DNA of 64,000 nt, taken from positions 68,904-132,903 of the forward strand of contig NZ_MQTZ01000002.1 of the NCBI RefSeq assembly GCF_001939115.1. Direction: 5' to 3'. Below are positions 1 to 8,528 of the stretch, piece by piece. This stretch comes from Leptolyngbya sp. 'hensonii'. Lineage in GTDB: Bacteria > Cyanobacteriota > Cyanobacteriia > GCF-001939115. The notes under the pieces are model-generated. The model worked only from the letters and a program-made list of their open reading frames with translations. It had not been told where the DNA came from and made no database searches. Position 1 is the stretch's first letter. Each line of letters starts with the position of its first letter. The position numbers and the translations under genes are program-made.

Positions 1-1
1 C

Positions 2-38
2 GGGAGAGGGGGAGGGGTTGGGGGTTGGGGGTGAGGGC
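2..38. repeat. G-rich tract (possible G-quadruplex)
   Basis: Successive runs of three to five G separated by one to three bases (units like GGGGTTGGGGG repeated) occupy the plus strand at the window edge, just past the stop codon of the minus-strand radical SAM gene at 71. More than four G-runs in under 40 nt is enough for an intramolecular quadruplex. On the minus strand it would be a C-rich 3' untranslated tail. The tract may continue outside the window. Confidence 0.5.
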
Positions 39-70
39 TGAAAATCTCGGAGTTATTAAATCCACGATCC

Positions 71-1744
71 TTAGAGAACAGAGGCTTCGATTTCAGTGGG
101 CCGCTTTTCCCGTAATTTCTGAGAGTAGAACGAAGCTGATTCTTCACCTCGATGGCATTCCTTGGCAAACTCAATCAGGTGATGCCCTACCAGACCCACA
201 TGGATCAGGCTTTCGATATCCCCCCGTTTCAAGGCGGGTTTGGCCATGCTCCAGAAGGTTTTGCGGTAACTGCCAAAAATTCCGACCCGGAGCAGAATAT
301 TCCCCATAATTGTCAGCCCTTTGCGGATATTCTCGCCAGAAGTCCGGGCTGGGCTGTTGGGAACGGCGATCCGATTCGGGTAAGTATGCTCCATCTGGTA
401 GGCAAAGCGCTGATAGAGGAATTCCGGCTCATAGGCGGTGGTGATGCAGCGTCGCCACATGTCCACCACCTGATGGTAGGGCAGGAGAAACTCCACGTTC
501 GATTCCCGGCCTGCTCCAGAATTTAACCGCCCTTCCTGTTCTAATCTCCGCCACAGGGGAGTCTTGGGCAGGGCATGCAGCAGGTTAATCGTCAGCATCG
601 GAATCTGGGACAGGCGAATAAAGTCCAGGATGCGATCGCCCGTCTCTGGCGTATCCGTATCCAACCCCAGAATAATGCCCGACACCACTTCCATACCGTA
701 GCTGTTCAAGCGCTGAATCCCTTCCAGGATCGGCAGACTCAAATTGTGGTCTTTGGAGATGGATTTGAGGGCATCGGTTTCGGGGGTTTCAATGCCACAG
801 AACACGGTACAGAAGTAGGCTTCCCGCATCATCTCCAGTAGTTTCGGGCTCTGGGCCAGGTTCAGGGTGGCCTCACAGGCAAACTGCACCGGATAGCCAT
901 TTGCCTTCTGCCAGTTGATCAGGTGGGGCAGAAGTTCGGAAACGGCCCGTCGATCGCCGACAAAGTTGTCATCTACAAAGTACACGGCTCCTGGATTGCC
1001 CGACTCCAGCATGGCATCTAGTTCCCGCAGCACCTGTTCGGGAGTCTTCAATCTGGGGTCCCGGCCATACAGTTCGGGAATATCGCAGAACTCACAGCGG
1101 TAGGGGCAACCACTGGAAAACTGGACATTGGCCAGAAAGTACTGCCCCAGATCCAGCTTGTCATAGGCTGGGGTGGGAAACTCTCGCAGGGGCAGCCGTT
1201 CCTTGGTCTCGAAGCGGATCTGCTGTTCTGGCCGCTGGCCATTCAGATCGATGTACTCGATCATGCGATCGGTGGCGTCTCCCAGTTCCCCCAGGTGCAG
1301 GAGATCGAAGTCTGGGTAATATTCGGGGCAACCGGAGACGGAAGGACCACCGACGATCGTCAGCTTGCCGCAGCAGTGGGCCTTTTCGTTGATCTCATTG
1401 ATTTGGGGCCGCTGAATGTGCATGCCGCTGACAATCACCGCATCTGCCCATTGGTAGTCAGAGGGGGCTGCTGGTTTAATGTTCTCGTCTATAAAGCGCA
1501 CCTCCCACTCTTTGGGCAAGTACGCGGCCACAATCAGAATGCCCTGAGGGGGCATGAAGGCCCGCACATGGGCCATCAAGGGATAGGCGTAGTGGAAGGT
1601 GCCGAAAGATTTGCTGTACTTGGGGAAGACGCAGAGTATCCGCCGATGATGGCGGGGCTGGTAGTGAACTCTGCCGATCGTGCTTTCTGGAACCGGTTGA
1701 ATAAACTCCTGATCCTTCACCTTACCGTTGAGTACTGCCGTCAT
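71..1744 (-). CDS. B12-binding-domain radical SAM protein (DUF4070-type)
   Basis: This 557-aa protein has the layout of cobalamin-dependent radical SAM enzymes. An N-terminal Rossmann-like B12-binding region (about residues 35-170) contains the PPQGILIVAAYLP and VGGPSVSG segments. A radical SAM core follows with the cluster motif CPYRCEFC (CxxxCxxC, near residue 213), then a C-terminal region typical of the DUF4070 group. The family includes the hopanoid C-2 methylase HpnP and other methyl- or ring-modifying enzymes, so methyl transfer to an unactivated carbon is possible but the substrate is not evident. It is monocistronic on the minus strand and its start lies 116 nt from the divergent 91-aa gene. 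I am sure of the family; HpnP identity is only one possibility. Confidence 0.85.
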   Translation of the reverse strand: MTAVLNGKVKDQEFIQPVPESTIGRVHYQPRHHRRILCVFPKYSKSFGTFHYAYPLMAHVRAFMPPQGILIVAAYLPKEWEVRFIDENIKPAAPSDYQWADAVIVSGMHIQRPQINEINEKAHCCGKLTIVGGPSVSGCPEYYPDFDLLHLGELGDATDRMIEYIDLNGQRPEQQIRFETKERLPLREFPTPAYDKLDLGQYFLANVQFSSGCPYRCEFCDIPELYGRDPRLKTPEQVLRELDAMLESGNPGAVYFVDDNFVGDRRAVSELLPHLINWQKANGYPVQFACEATLNLAQSPKLLEMMREAYFCTVFCGIETPETDALKSISKDHNLSLPILEGIQRLNSYGMEVVSGIILGLDTDTPETGDRILDFIRLSQIPMLTINLLHALPKTPLWRRLEQEGRLNSGAGRESNVEFLLPYHQVVDMWRRCITTAYEPEFLYQRFAYQMEHTYPNRIAVPNSPARTSGENIRKGLTIMGNILLRVGIFGSYRKTFWSMAKPALKRGDIESLIHVGLVGHHLIEFAKECHRGEESASFYSQKLREKRPTEIEASVL

Positions 1745-1860
1745 CTTGCCTCACACCAGGGGTTTTTGATCAGGGTATCACTGCTCTGCCGGTCACTCAA
1801 GCTATCTAAAGATGTATGATACTAATGTTCTGTATTTGCTGCGCTAATAGAGGCTAGAAC

Positions 1861-2136
1861 GTGCAAACCGTTTCAACAGAGAAAGCCACACTTTACGATC
1901 TGGAGCAACGCTTTGGCTTGTTACAGGTGGAGGATGAAGGCTTTTTTCGGGAATGGCAGACGGATCTGCAACCACTATCGGAAACCGAACAACAGCGCCT
2001 CGAGCGGGTGCGTCTGGCCTATGAAAACCTGGCCCGCCGATCGCTGCTGGAAAATACGGTCAAGTTGAATGAGGGTGATCTGGGGGTTGTGCTGCAAGTG
2101 ATGAAGCGGCTGGCCGGTTTGGTAGGAGCAGCTTAG
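1861..2136 (+). CDS. Small cyanobacterial protein, probable internally deleted remnant
   Basis: The 91-aa product starts at GTG 1861. Its first 60 residues (TLYDLEQRFGLLQVEDEGFF and a following EWQTDLxxLSETEQQRLERV segment) resemble the N-terminus of a common cyanobacterial family of about 200 aa often annotated as a restriction-endonuclease-like or Uma2-neighbour protein. Its last 20 residues resemble that family's C-terminus (VLQVMKRLAGLV). The central nuclease-like part expected between them is absent. I therefore read it as a naturally shortened family member; the recalled family sequence is from memory. It lies 45 nt upstream of a Uma2 gene in the same direction. No catalytic residues are visible. 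Confidence 0.55.
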   Translation: MQTVSTEKATLYDLEQRFGLLQVEDEGFFREWQTDLQPLSETEQQRLERVRLAYENLARRSLLENTVKLNEGDLGVVLQVMKRLAGLVGAA

Positions 2137-2181
2137 GGCAGAGGAGCAGATCTGGATGTTATAGCCAGAGGGAAGGAGAGA

Positions 2182-2745
2182 ATGGGGACTATCTTGAACT
2201 TAGCGCCAATTACGACCCTGACACGGCAGCAATTTTATCAGTTATGTCTGGCAAATCCGGATGTGCCCATGGAACGATCGCCCACGGGAGACTTAATTAT
2301 CATGACCCCCATAGGTGGAGAGGGTAGCAATCAGGAAGCGCATTTGATCCTCAAAGTTGGAATCTGGAATGAAGGCACTGGATTGGGGATGGTGTTTAGC
2401 TCTCAGACGGTGTTTAGTTTACCAGGAGGGGGCGATCGTTCACCGGATGTTGCCTGGGTCCGGTTGGAGCGCTGGCAGAAGTTGGGCCAGGAGGACCGGG
2501 AAGGATTTCCACCGATCTGCCCCGATTTTGTGATTGAGTTGCGCTCTCGCAGCGATCGTCTAAAGCCATTGCAGGACAAGATGCGGGAATACCTTGCCTG
2601 TGGGTTGCAGTTGGGCTGGTTGATCAATCGGCAGGATCAGCGGGTAGAAATTTATCGGGCAGGACAGGCTGTAGAGGTGGTGGCGATGCCAATCTCCCTT
2701 TCCGGGGAGGCAGTGTTGCCAGGGTTTGTGCTAGAGGTACGTTGA
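2182..2745 (+). CDS. Uma2 family (DUF820) PD-(D/E)XK-like protein
   Basis: This 187-aa protein has the hallmark Uma2 features: an N-terminal LTRQQFYQLCLANPD segment, a central SPDVAWV strand, and PDFVIELRSRSD followed by a KMREYLACG helix and a GWLIN strand. The SPD Asp and the E of FVIEL are the expected metal-binding residues of the restriction-endonuclease-like fold. Uma2 proteins are highly amplified in cyanobacteria and their biological role is unsettled. A second, divergent Uma2 copy faces it on the minus strand 34 nt downstream. ATG 2182 is preceded by a clear AAGGAGAG ribosome-binding site. Confidence 0.9.
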   Translation: MGTILNLAPITTLTRQQFYQLCLANPDVPMERSPTGDLIIMTPIGGEGSNQEAHLILKVGIWNEGTGLGMVFSSQTVFSLPGGGDRSPDVAWVRLERWQKLGQEDREGFPPICPDFVIELRSRSDRLKPLQDKMREYLACGLQLGWLINRQDQRVEIYRAGQAVEVVAMPISLSGEAVLPGFVLEVR

Positions 2746-2779
2746 AGCTCCGCCAGAGATAGAACAGCGATCGCTCCCG

Positions 2780-3394
2780 TTAACCTGCAGCGGCAAATAC
2801 GGCATCAGTGGTCAAATTCAAATTTGGAAACATGCCAGAAATCAAGGCGTCTCCAGTCACAAATCGCCGCATTTGATACTCATTATCCTCAAGCTGGCAG
2901 ATTGTAATCGTCGGTTGTTTCGGGTTACCCACATGGCGTACCGCACCCAAAGCCCGAAAATCAACCAGCCAATATTCGGCAATGCCCATGGCCTCGTATT
3001 CCACCAGCTTATGACCATAATCATCCCGCCAGTTGGTGCTGACGACCTCAATCACCAGGGGAACAGTTGCGCCATTCTGAATGACCGAAGCCTTTGGCCA
3101 GAGGGGTTCCTGCTGCAATAACTCCCGATTCAGCACCACCACGTCTGGCACATAGCCCGATCCTTCTGCCTGGGGTTTGATTAGGCAGGTTCGAGGAATT
3201 GAATAGGGCAACTGGTTGCGCCGAATTTCGAGGTTTAGTTCTGCGGCCAGAAATCCACCGACATCTTCATGAGGTCCTGTGGGTACCATTTCAACCACAA
3301 CCCCCTCAATCAGTTCATAGCGGCGGCCATTGTCGGGATACCACTCTAAAAAGTCGTTAAAACTCAGCGGGTGTCCCACCTGTGGTTGAACCAT
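2780..3394 (-). CDS. Uma2 family (DUF820) PD-(D/E)XK-like protein
   Basis: This second Uma2 protein (204 aa) runs convergently to the first. Visible family motifs are GRRYELIEGVVVEM near the N-terminus, YVPDVVVL in the centre, then LVIEVVSTNWRDDY, a K-x2-EYEAMGIAEYW helix and LVDFRALG. The PD Asp and the IEV Glu are in the expected places, so the nuclease fold looks intact. Sequence identity with the neighbouring Uma2 protein is low, so the pair is not a recent duplication. The ATG is preceded by an AGGAGG-like site (complement of tggctcctcct). Confidence 0.9.
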   Translation of the reverse strand: MVQPQVGHPLSFNDFLEWYPDNGRRYELIEGVVVEMVPTGPHEDVGGFLAAELNLEIRRNQLPYSIPRTCLIKPQAEGSGYVPDVVVLNRELLQQEPLWPKASVIQNGATVPLVIEVVSTNWRDDYGHKLVEYEAMGIAEYWLVDFRALGAVRHVGNPKQPTITICQLEDNEYQMRRFVTGDALISGMFPNLNLTTDAVFAAAG

Positions 3395-3543
3395 AATGGC
3401 TCCTCCTCACGTTTTACGCCTCTCTAGGATTGTGAATCAAATTCGGAATCAATTCCTGTTCTTCAATAATTCTGATAAAGCAAGCCTAACAAACGACCTG
3501 GTCGCAGGGTGAGCCAGGGCGATCGCCGATCGATCTCAGGAAA

Positions 3544-3584
3544 ATGAGGATTGCAGAACACCAGGGTCTACAATGAATCCTCAT
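3544..3584 (+). promoter_or_regulatory. 9-bp inverted repeat overlapping the start codon of the ABC gene
   Basis: ATGAGGATT at 3544-3552 is perfectly complementary to AATCCTCAT at 3576-3584, with a 23-nt loop. The right arm covers the first two bases of the ATG at 3583. The leader lacks a recognisable Shine-Dalgarno sequence. In RNA the stem would hide the start codon, so translation of the ABC transporter could be conditional. This is a structural reading only. Confidence 0.4.
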
Positions 3585-5211
3585 GAAATTGCTTACTTTT
3601 CTTTTACAGTCCTCTGGGATGACGGTGGTGATCGCCCTCATCACTGGATTTATTAGTGGTGGCAGCACAGCCGGTCTGATTGCCCTGATCAGCCACGCCC
3701 TGAATCAGCGAGGGGTAATAGCGATGCCTACCCTGGCCTGGGCCTTTATCGGGTTGGCGATCGTGTCTCTGGTCACCAGCATCGTCTCCCAGTTGATGTT
3801 GATTCGCCTCTCCCAAAATGCGATTTTCCAATTGCGATTGCGCCTGAGCCGGCAAATTCTGGGTGCTGAACTGAGCCAGTTGGAAGTGTTGAAAACCCCT
3901 CGGCTGCTGGCGACGCTCACTGAGGATGTGCAGGCTGTTTCCGATGCGGTTTTTGCGATTCCCTTTCTCTGTATCGACCTGGCGATCGTCCTGGGATCTC
4001 TGATCTATATCACCCTGCTGTCCTGGACGGTGTTGCTGCTGGTCTGTGGGTTTATGCTGGTGGCAATTGGCAGTTGTCAGGTGCTGATCGATCGGGGGAG
4101 CCGTAAACTGGCCCTGGCCAGGGACGATCAGGATCACCTGTTTGCTCATCTGCGGACAGTCACCGATGGGGTGAAGGAACTGAAGCTGAACTACCAGCGG
4201 CGGCAGTCCTTTCTGACGGAAGACCTGGAAACCACAGCCGCTATCTATCGGCAGCACAATATTCTGGGATTGACCTACTTTGCCGGAACTGCCAGTTGGG
4301 GCAGACTGCTGTTCTTTTTTGCGGCTGGATTCGTCCTGTTCGCCTTACCCAATCTGGTCCAGGTGGCCTCCCCCACGATCTCCAGCTATATCCTGACCTT
4401 CACTTTTCTGATGCTGCCCATGGATAACCTGGTGAATCGATTGCCGATTCTCAGTAAAGCTGGGATTTCCCTCCGTAAAATTGAGTCCCTGGGCCTGTCT
4501 CTGGAGAGTCGAGCCGAGGTCACGGTTCCACCACCTGCCGTCAAGGCCGACTGGCAAAACCTGTCGCTGAAAGGGGTTACCCACACCTATCATCGAGAGC
4601 TAGAGGACCGGGAATTTACCCTGGGACCGATCGACCTGACTTTCCATCCAGGTGAGTTGGTCTTCATTGTTGGGGGCAATGGCAGTGGTAAGTCTACCCT
4701 GGCAAAGCTGATCACCGGATTATATTCCCCCGATGTCGGAGAAATTTACCTGGACGATCAGCAGATTACGACCGAGAACCGCGAGTGGTATCGCCAGCAT
4801 TTTTCGGTGGTGTTTTCGGATTTCTACCTGTTCGATCGGCTGATGGGCATCGATCATCCCGGTCTGGATACCCAGGCCCAGCGGTATCTGGAAAAATTAC
4901 AACTGAATCAAAAAGTTGAAATTGCCCAGGGTCGTTTCTCTACCACTGCTCTCTCCCAGGGACAGCGCAAACGTCTGACCTTGCTGACCGCTTACCTGGA
5001 GGATCGCCCGATCTACCTGTTTGACGAATGGGCCGCTGATCAGGACCCGGCCTTCAAAGAAATCTTCTATACCCAGTTCCTCCAGGAATTGCGCAATCGA
5101 GGTAAGACCGTGCTGGTGATCAGCCATGACGATCAGTACTTCAAAGTCGGCGATCGGGTGATCAAACTCAACTACGGCCAAATCGAGCTAACCTATGCTC
5201 AGTGCCCATAG
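3583..5211 (+). CDS. Cyclic-peptide-type ABC exporter (fused membrane and ATPase domains)
   Basis: This 542-aa half-transporter has an N-terminal six-helix membrane domain (about residues 10-300) and a C-terminal ATPase domain. The ATPase carries Walker A GGNGSGKST (near 369), a LSQGQRKRL signature (about 454) and Walker B IYLFDEWAADQDP (about 473), with a final H-loop ISHDD. The DEWAADQDP Walker B and the overall length fit the SyrD/PvdE cyclic-peptide or siderophore exporter family. It is the first gene of a tight cassette: asnB starts 11 nt after its stop, followed by an overlapping glycosyltransferase gene. It probably exports the cassette's product, which is unknown. A hairpin may cover its start codon. 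Confidence 0.85.
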   Translation: MKLLTFLLQSSGMTVVIALITGFISGGSTAGLIALISHALNQRGVIAMPTLAWAFIGLAIVSLVTSIVSQLMLIRLSQNAIFQLRLRLSRQILGAELSQLEVLKTPRLLATLTEDVQAVSDAVFAIPFLCIDLAIVLGSLIYITLLSWTVLLLVCGFMLVAIGSCQVLIDRGSRKLALARDDQDHLFAHLRTVTDGVKELKLNYQRRQSFLTEDLETTAAIYRQHNILGLTYFAGTASWGRLLFFFAAGFVLFALPNLVQVASPTISSYILTFTFLMLPMDNLVNRLPILSKAGISLRKIESLGLSLESRAEVTVPPPAVKADWQNLSLKGVTHTYHRELEDREFTLGPIDLTFHPGELVFIVGGNGSGKSTLAKLITGLYSPDVGEIYLDDQQITTENREWYRQHFSVVFSDFYLFDRLMGIDHPGLDTQAQRYLEKLQLNQKVEIAQGRFSTTALSQGQRKRLTLLTAYLEDRPIYLFDEWAADQDPAFKEIFYTQFLQELRNRGKTVLVISHDDQYFKVGDRVIKLNYGQIELTYAQCP

Positions 5212-5222
5212 AGGAGTTGCCC

Positions 5223-7160
5223 ATGTGTGGAATTACTGGTTTTTGGGACTTCTCCCGATCGCACCCCGATGAATGGCTGGGCAATGTCACCCGGCAGATG
5301 GCTGCTACTTTGATCCACCGGGGACCGGATGGCAGCGGCCTGTGGACCGATGCCGCCACGGGCATCGCCCTGGGCCATCGCCGACTGGCGATCGTTGATC
5401 TGTCCCCAGAAGGCCATCAGCCCATGCGATCGGCCCACGATCGCTATGTCATGGTTTTCAATGGCGAGATCTATAACTTTCTGGACCTGCGGCAACAGTT
5501 GAAATCTCTGGGACACCCGTTTCGGGGCCACTCAGACACGGAGGTGATGCTGGCCAGTTTCAGCCAGTGGGGGGTAGAAGGGTCACTCCAAAAATTTATT
5601 GGCATGTTTGCCTTCGCCCTCTGGGATCGGCAGGAACATCAACTTTATCTGGGCCGCGATCGTCTGGGGGAAAAGCCTCTTTATTATGGCTGGATCGGCC
5701 ACACCTTTTTGTTCGCCTCCGAGTTGAAAGCCTTAAAAGCTCACCCAGATTGGCAGGGGGAAATCGATCGCAATGCCCTGGCCCTGTTTCTGCGCCACAA
5801 CTATATTCCGGCTCCCTACTGCATTTACCAGGGGATGCACAAGCTGTTGCCAGGAACGCTGCTTACTCTGAGTAGTCCATCATCGGCAGTGGCTCCGGTG
5901 TCTTACTGGTCGGTGCGAGACTGCGTGACTACTGGGCTGGCTCACCCCTTTGGAGGGAATGACTCAGAGGCCATTACTGAACTGGACAGTCTGCTGCGCC
6001 ATGCGGTCAGCCAACAGATGGTGGCGGATGTGCCGCTGGGGGCTTTTCTCTCAGGGGGCATCGATTCCTCAACGATCGTGGCCCTGATGCAGGCCCAGAG
6101 CGGTCAGCCAGTGAAGACGTTTACGATCGGCTTTCGGGAAGCGACCTATAACGAAGCCGACCATGCCAAGGCTGTGGCGCAGCATCTGGGCTGTGATCAT
6201 GCGGAACTCTATGTCACCCCGGCAGAGAGTATTGGGGTGATTCCAAAATTACCTGTTTTGTACGACGAACCCTTTGCCGATGCTTCCCAGATTCCTACCT
6301 TTCTGGTCGCTCAATTGGCAAGGCAGCAGGTGACGGTCAGCCTGTCTGGGGATGGGGGCGATGAGATCTTCGGAGGCTATGCCCAATACTTCTGGGGCGA
6401 TCGGATCTGGCGGGTGATTCGTCGCATCCCCTATCCCTTGCGACATCTAATAGCCCGTGTTCTCAGAGCCCTGCCTCCCGATCGCTGGAATGCCCTGTTT
6501 TCTGCCCTGCACCTGCCTTCTCCCTATTTCTCGCCCGGTGATAATGTGTATCGGCTGGCAGCGGCTCTTTCGACTCCAGAGGCGATCGGTCTTTACCTGC
6601 ATCTACTGTCCCAGTGGCAGGACCCGGCCACTCTGGTCATTGGTGGGATGGAACCGACGACCCTCTACAATTCGGTGACAAACTGGCCAAAGATGGGGCA
6701 GGTGTTCCCGGCCATGATGTATGCGGACCAGATGATTGAACTGCCAGATGACATTCTGGTTAAGGTAGACCGGGCCACCATGGGGGTCAGTCTGGAGGCC
6801 CGTGCCCCATTGCTGGATCATCGGGTGATTGAGCTGGCTTGGAAGCTACCAATGGCGATGAAAGTTCGGCAAAATCGAGGCAAATGGCTGTTGCGTCAGG
6901 TTCTCTACCGCTATGTCCCACCGGCTTTGATCGATCGGCCTAAAATGGGGTTCAGTGTTCCCGTGGGGCGGTGGTTGCGCCAGGGAGACTTGCGAGACTG
7001 GGCCGAGGCCCAACTCAGCGAGCAGCGATTGCACCAGGAAGGCTTTCTCTGCCCCCAAAGAGTACGCCAGAAATGGACCGAACATCTGGCCGGAACCTAC
7101 AACTGGAAATCCCATCTGTGGAATGTGTTGATGTTTCAGGCATGGCTGGAGGCCCAATGA
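5223..7160 (+). CDS. asnB: Asparagine synthase, glutamine-hydrolysing (AsnB type)
   Basis: The enzyme (645 aa) transfers ammonia from glutamine to an aspartyl or related carboxylate using ATP. I chose ATG 5223 because it places the glutaminase nucleophile at Cys2 (MCGITGF) and has GAGGAG 5 nt upstream; a longer reading from 5202 would bury that Cys. The class II amidotransferase domain covers about 1-200 (HRGPDGSG, HRRLAIVDLS, FNGEIYN). The synthetase domain has the pyrophosphate loop FLSGGIDSS (about residues 277-285) and SLSGDGGDEIFGGY. Cyanobacterial AsnB paralogues of this length often sit in polysaccharide or peptide-modification loci. Here it lies between an exporter and a glycosyltransferase gene, so its acceptor may not be free aspartate. 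Confidence 0.9.
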   Translation: MCGITGFWDFSRSHPDEWLGNVTRQMAATLIHRGPDGSGLWTDAATGIALGHRRLAIVDLSPEGHQPMRSAHDRYVMVFNGEIYNFLDLRQQLKSLGHPFRGHSDTEVMLASFSQWGVEGSLQKFIGMFAFALWDRQEHQLYLGRDRLGEKPLYYGWIGHTFLFASELKALKAHPDWQGEIDRNALALFLRHNYIPAPYCIYQGMHKLLPGTLLTLSSPSSAVAPVSYWSVRDCVTTGLAHPFGGNDSEAITELDSLLRHAVSQQMVADVPLGAFLSGGIDSSTIVALMQAQSGQPVKTFTIGFREATYNEADHAKAVAQHLGCDHAELYVTPAESIGVIPKLPVLYDEPFADASQIPTFLVAQLARQQVTVSLSGDGGDEIFGGYAQYFWGDRIWRVIRRIPYPLRHLIARVLRALPPDRWNALFSALHLPSPYFSPGDNVYRLAAALSTPEAIGLYLHLLSQWQDPATLVIGGMEPTTLYNSVTNWPKMGQVFPAMMYADQMIELPDDILVKVDRATMGVSLEARAPLLDHRVIELAWKLPMAMKVRQNRGKWLLRQVLYRYVPPALIDRPKMGFSVPVGRWLRQGDLRDWAEAQLSEQRLHQEGFLCPQRVRQKWTEHLAGTYNWKSHLWNVLMFQAWLEAQ

Positions 7161-8413
7161 CACACCCATTATCGGTTGGGGTCGTGGTGGATCTGGAATG
7201 GGGTTCCCATGCGGGTGGCCATGTCAAATGCTGGGAACGCTTTGCCGAGGCTGCTGTGGCCTGTGGGGATGGGGTTGACCTGACGGTTTACTATCTGGGA
7301 GTCAAAGCTACGACGGTGACGATCGCCCCCCATGTGCGCTATCAGATCCTGCCCCCAGTTCTGGGGACGAACCGAATTCCCTTCCTGCAGGAGCGATCTC
7401 GGGATACGGATCTGGCTCCCTTCAATCCCCGCCTAGCTCAGCTACTGCGCCGTCACCAGGTTCTGCATTTCACCAGTGCCTTCACCAGTTCCCGCACGGC
7501 CCATCGAGTTGCCCACAGATACCACATCCCCCTGATCAGTTCCATCCACACTGACCTCCCTACATTTACCCGAATTTATTCCCAGGAGATTATTGGCCGC
7601 TTTGTGGGGCAGGGCTGGCTTTATGGCCTACTGTTCGATCGACTGCATCTGCAAAACTGGCTGGCGGAGGATATGCGCCGTCAGTGGCGCAGACTGCTGC
7701 GGGATTGTGATCGGGTGCTGGTGTCCCAGCCAGAGGACCGAGAACTCTTGCAGGGATTATTGTCCGAAGATCGTCTCTCTTCCTTACGACGAGGCATTGA
7801 CAAGGAACGGTTCCATCCCAAACATCGCGATCGCGATCGGCTGCAGGCCACCTTTGGGATTCCGTCAGAGATGCCTGTCCTGTTGTTTGTGGGCCGGGTG
7901 GATGACAGCAAAAAAGTGATGACCCTGGCTGAATCTGCCCAAGCCTTGTGGCAGGCCGGTCAGCCCCTGCAGGTTCTGGTGGTGGGAGAAGGCTCAGCCG
8001 GAGAGCGAGTCCGCCGGGTTTTGGGACCGCAGGTTACGCTTCCAGGCAATCTGCCCCAGACGGAATTGAGCTGGATCTATGCCAGTGCTGATCTATTTGT
8101 CTTTCCCTCGGAAAGTGAAGTTTCTCCCAATGTCGTTCTGGAGGCCAGAGCCTCTGGTTTGCCCGTCTTTGTCTCTGCCAGGGATGGGGGAGCCCAGTTT
8201 GTTCGACAACCGGATATAGATGGTGTTCTAGTGCGGGAATCCAGTCCAGAAGCCTGGGCTCAGGCTCTCCTGCCGTTCCTGGTAGACCCCCAAAAACGGC
8301 TGGCCATGGGACGGGAAGCCCGTCGGGCACTGGAAATCTACTGGCCGTCCTGGGAAGATGTTTTCCGAGAAGATCTGTTAGCTGTGTGGCAATCTGTGAA
8401 TCCCGATCGCTAA
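7157..8413 (+). CDS. Glycosyltransferase family 4 protein
   Basis: I start this 418-aa protein at ATG 7157, whose ATGA overlaps the asnB stop; in-frame upstream codons lie inside asnB. Two Rossmann domains are visible. The N-terminal one has a GSHAGGHVKCW glycine-rich loop. The C-terminal one has VLLFVGRVDDSKKV (about 230-245) and the donor-binding FPSESEVSPNVVLEARASGLP stretch carrying the E-x7-E pattern, followed by ARDGGAQFV. This is typical of retaining GT4 enzymes using nucleotide sugars. The 4-nt overlap implies translational coupling to asnB and a shared pathway with the exporter. The sugar and acceptor are not deducible. Confidence 0.85.
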   Translation: MTHPLSVGVVVDLEWGSHAGGHVKCWERFAEAAVACGDGVDLTVYYLGVKATTVTIAPHVRYQILPPVLGTNRIPFLQERSRDTDLAPFNPRLAQLLRRHQVLHFTSAFTSSRTAHRVAHRYHIPLISSIHTDLPTFTRIYSQEIIGRFVGQGWLYGLLFDRLHLQNWLAEDMRRQWRRLLRDCDRVLVSQPEDRELLQGLLSEDRLSSLRRGIDKERFHPKHRDRDRLQATFGIPSEMPVLLFVGRVDDSKKVMTLAESAQALWQAGQPLQVLVVGEGSAGERVRRVLGPQVTLPGNLPQTELSWIYASADLFVFPSESEVSPNVVLEARASGLPVFVSARDGGAQFVRQPDIDGVLVRESSPEAWAQALLPFLVDPQKRLAMGREARRALEIYWPSWEDVFREDLLAVWQSVNPDR

Positions 8414-8528
8414 ACCGTTCCCCCTTATCCGACAATAGGAAATTATGCCCTTTGCTTGGGCTATCCCATGCGCCCTAATCCCAAAATCGACGATTCTGCC
8501 ATATTTCCCAATTAAATTAATCCGACCT

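Noticed and set aside
3583-8413. Lasso-peptide cluster (ABC exporter plus AsnB-like cyclase).
   Set aside because: There is no B-type leader peptidase and no precursor peptide, and the AsnB keeps a complete Cys2 glutaminase domain as in ordinary asparagine synthases.
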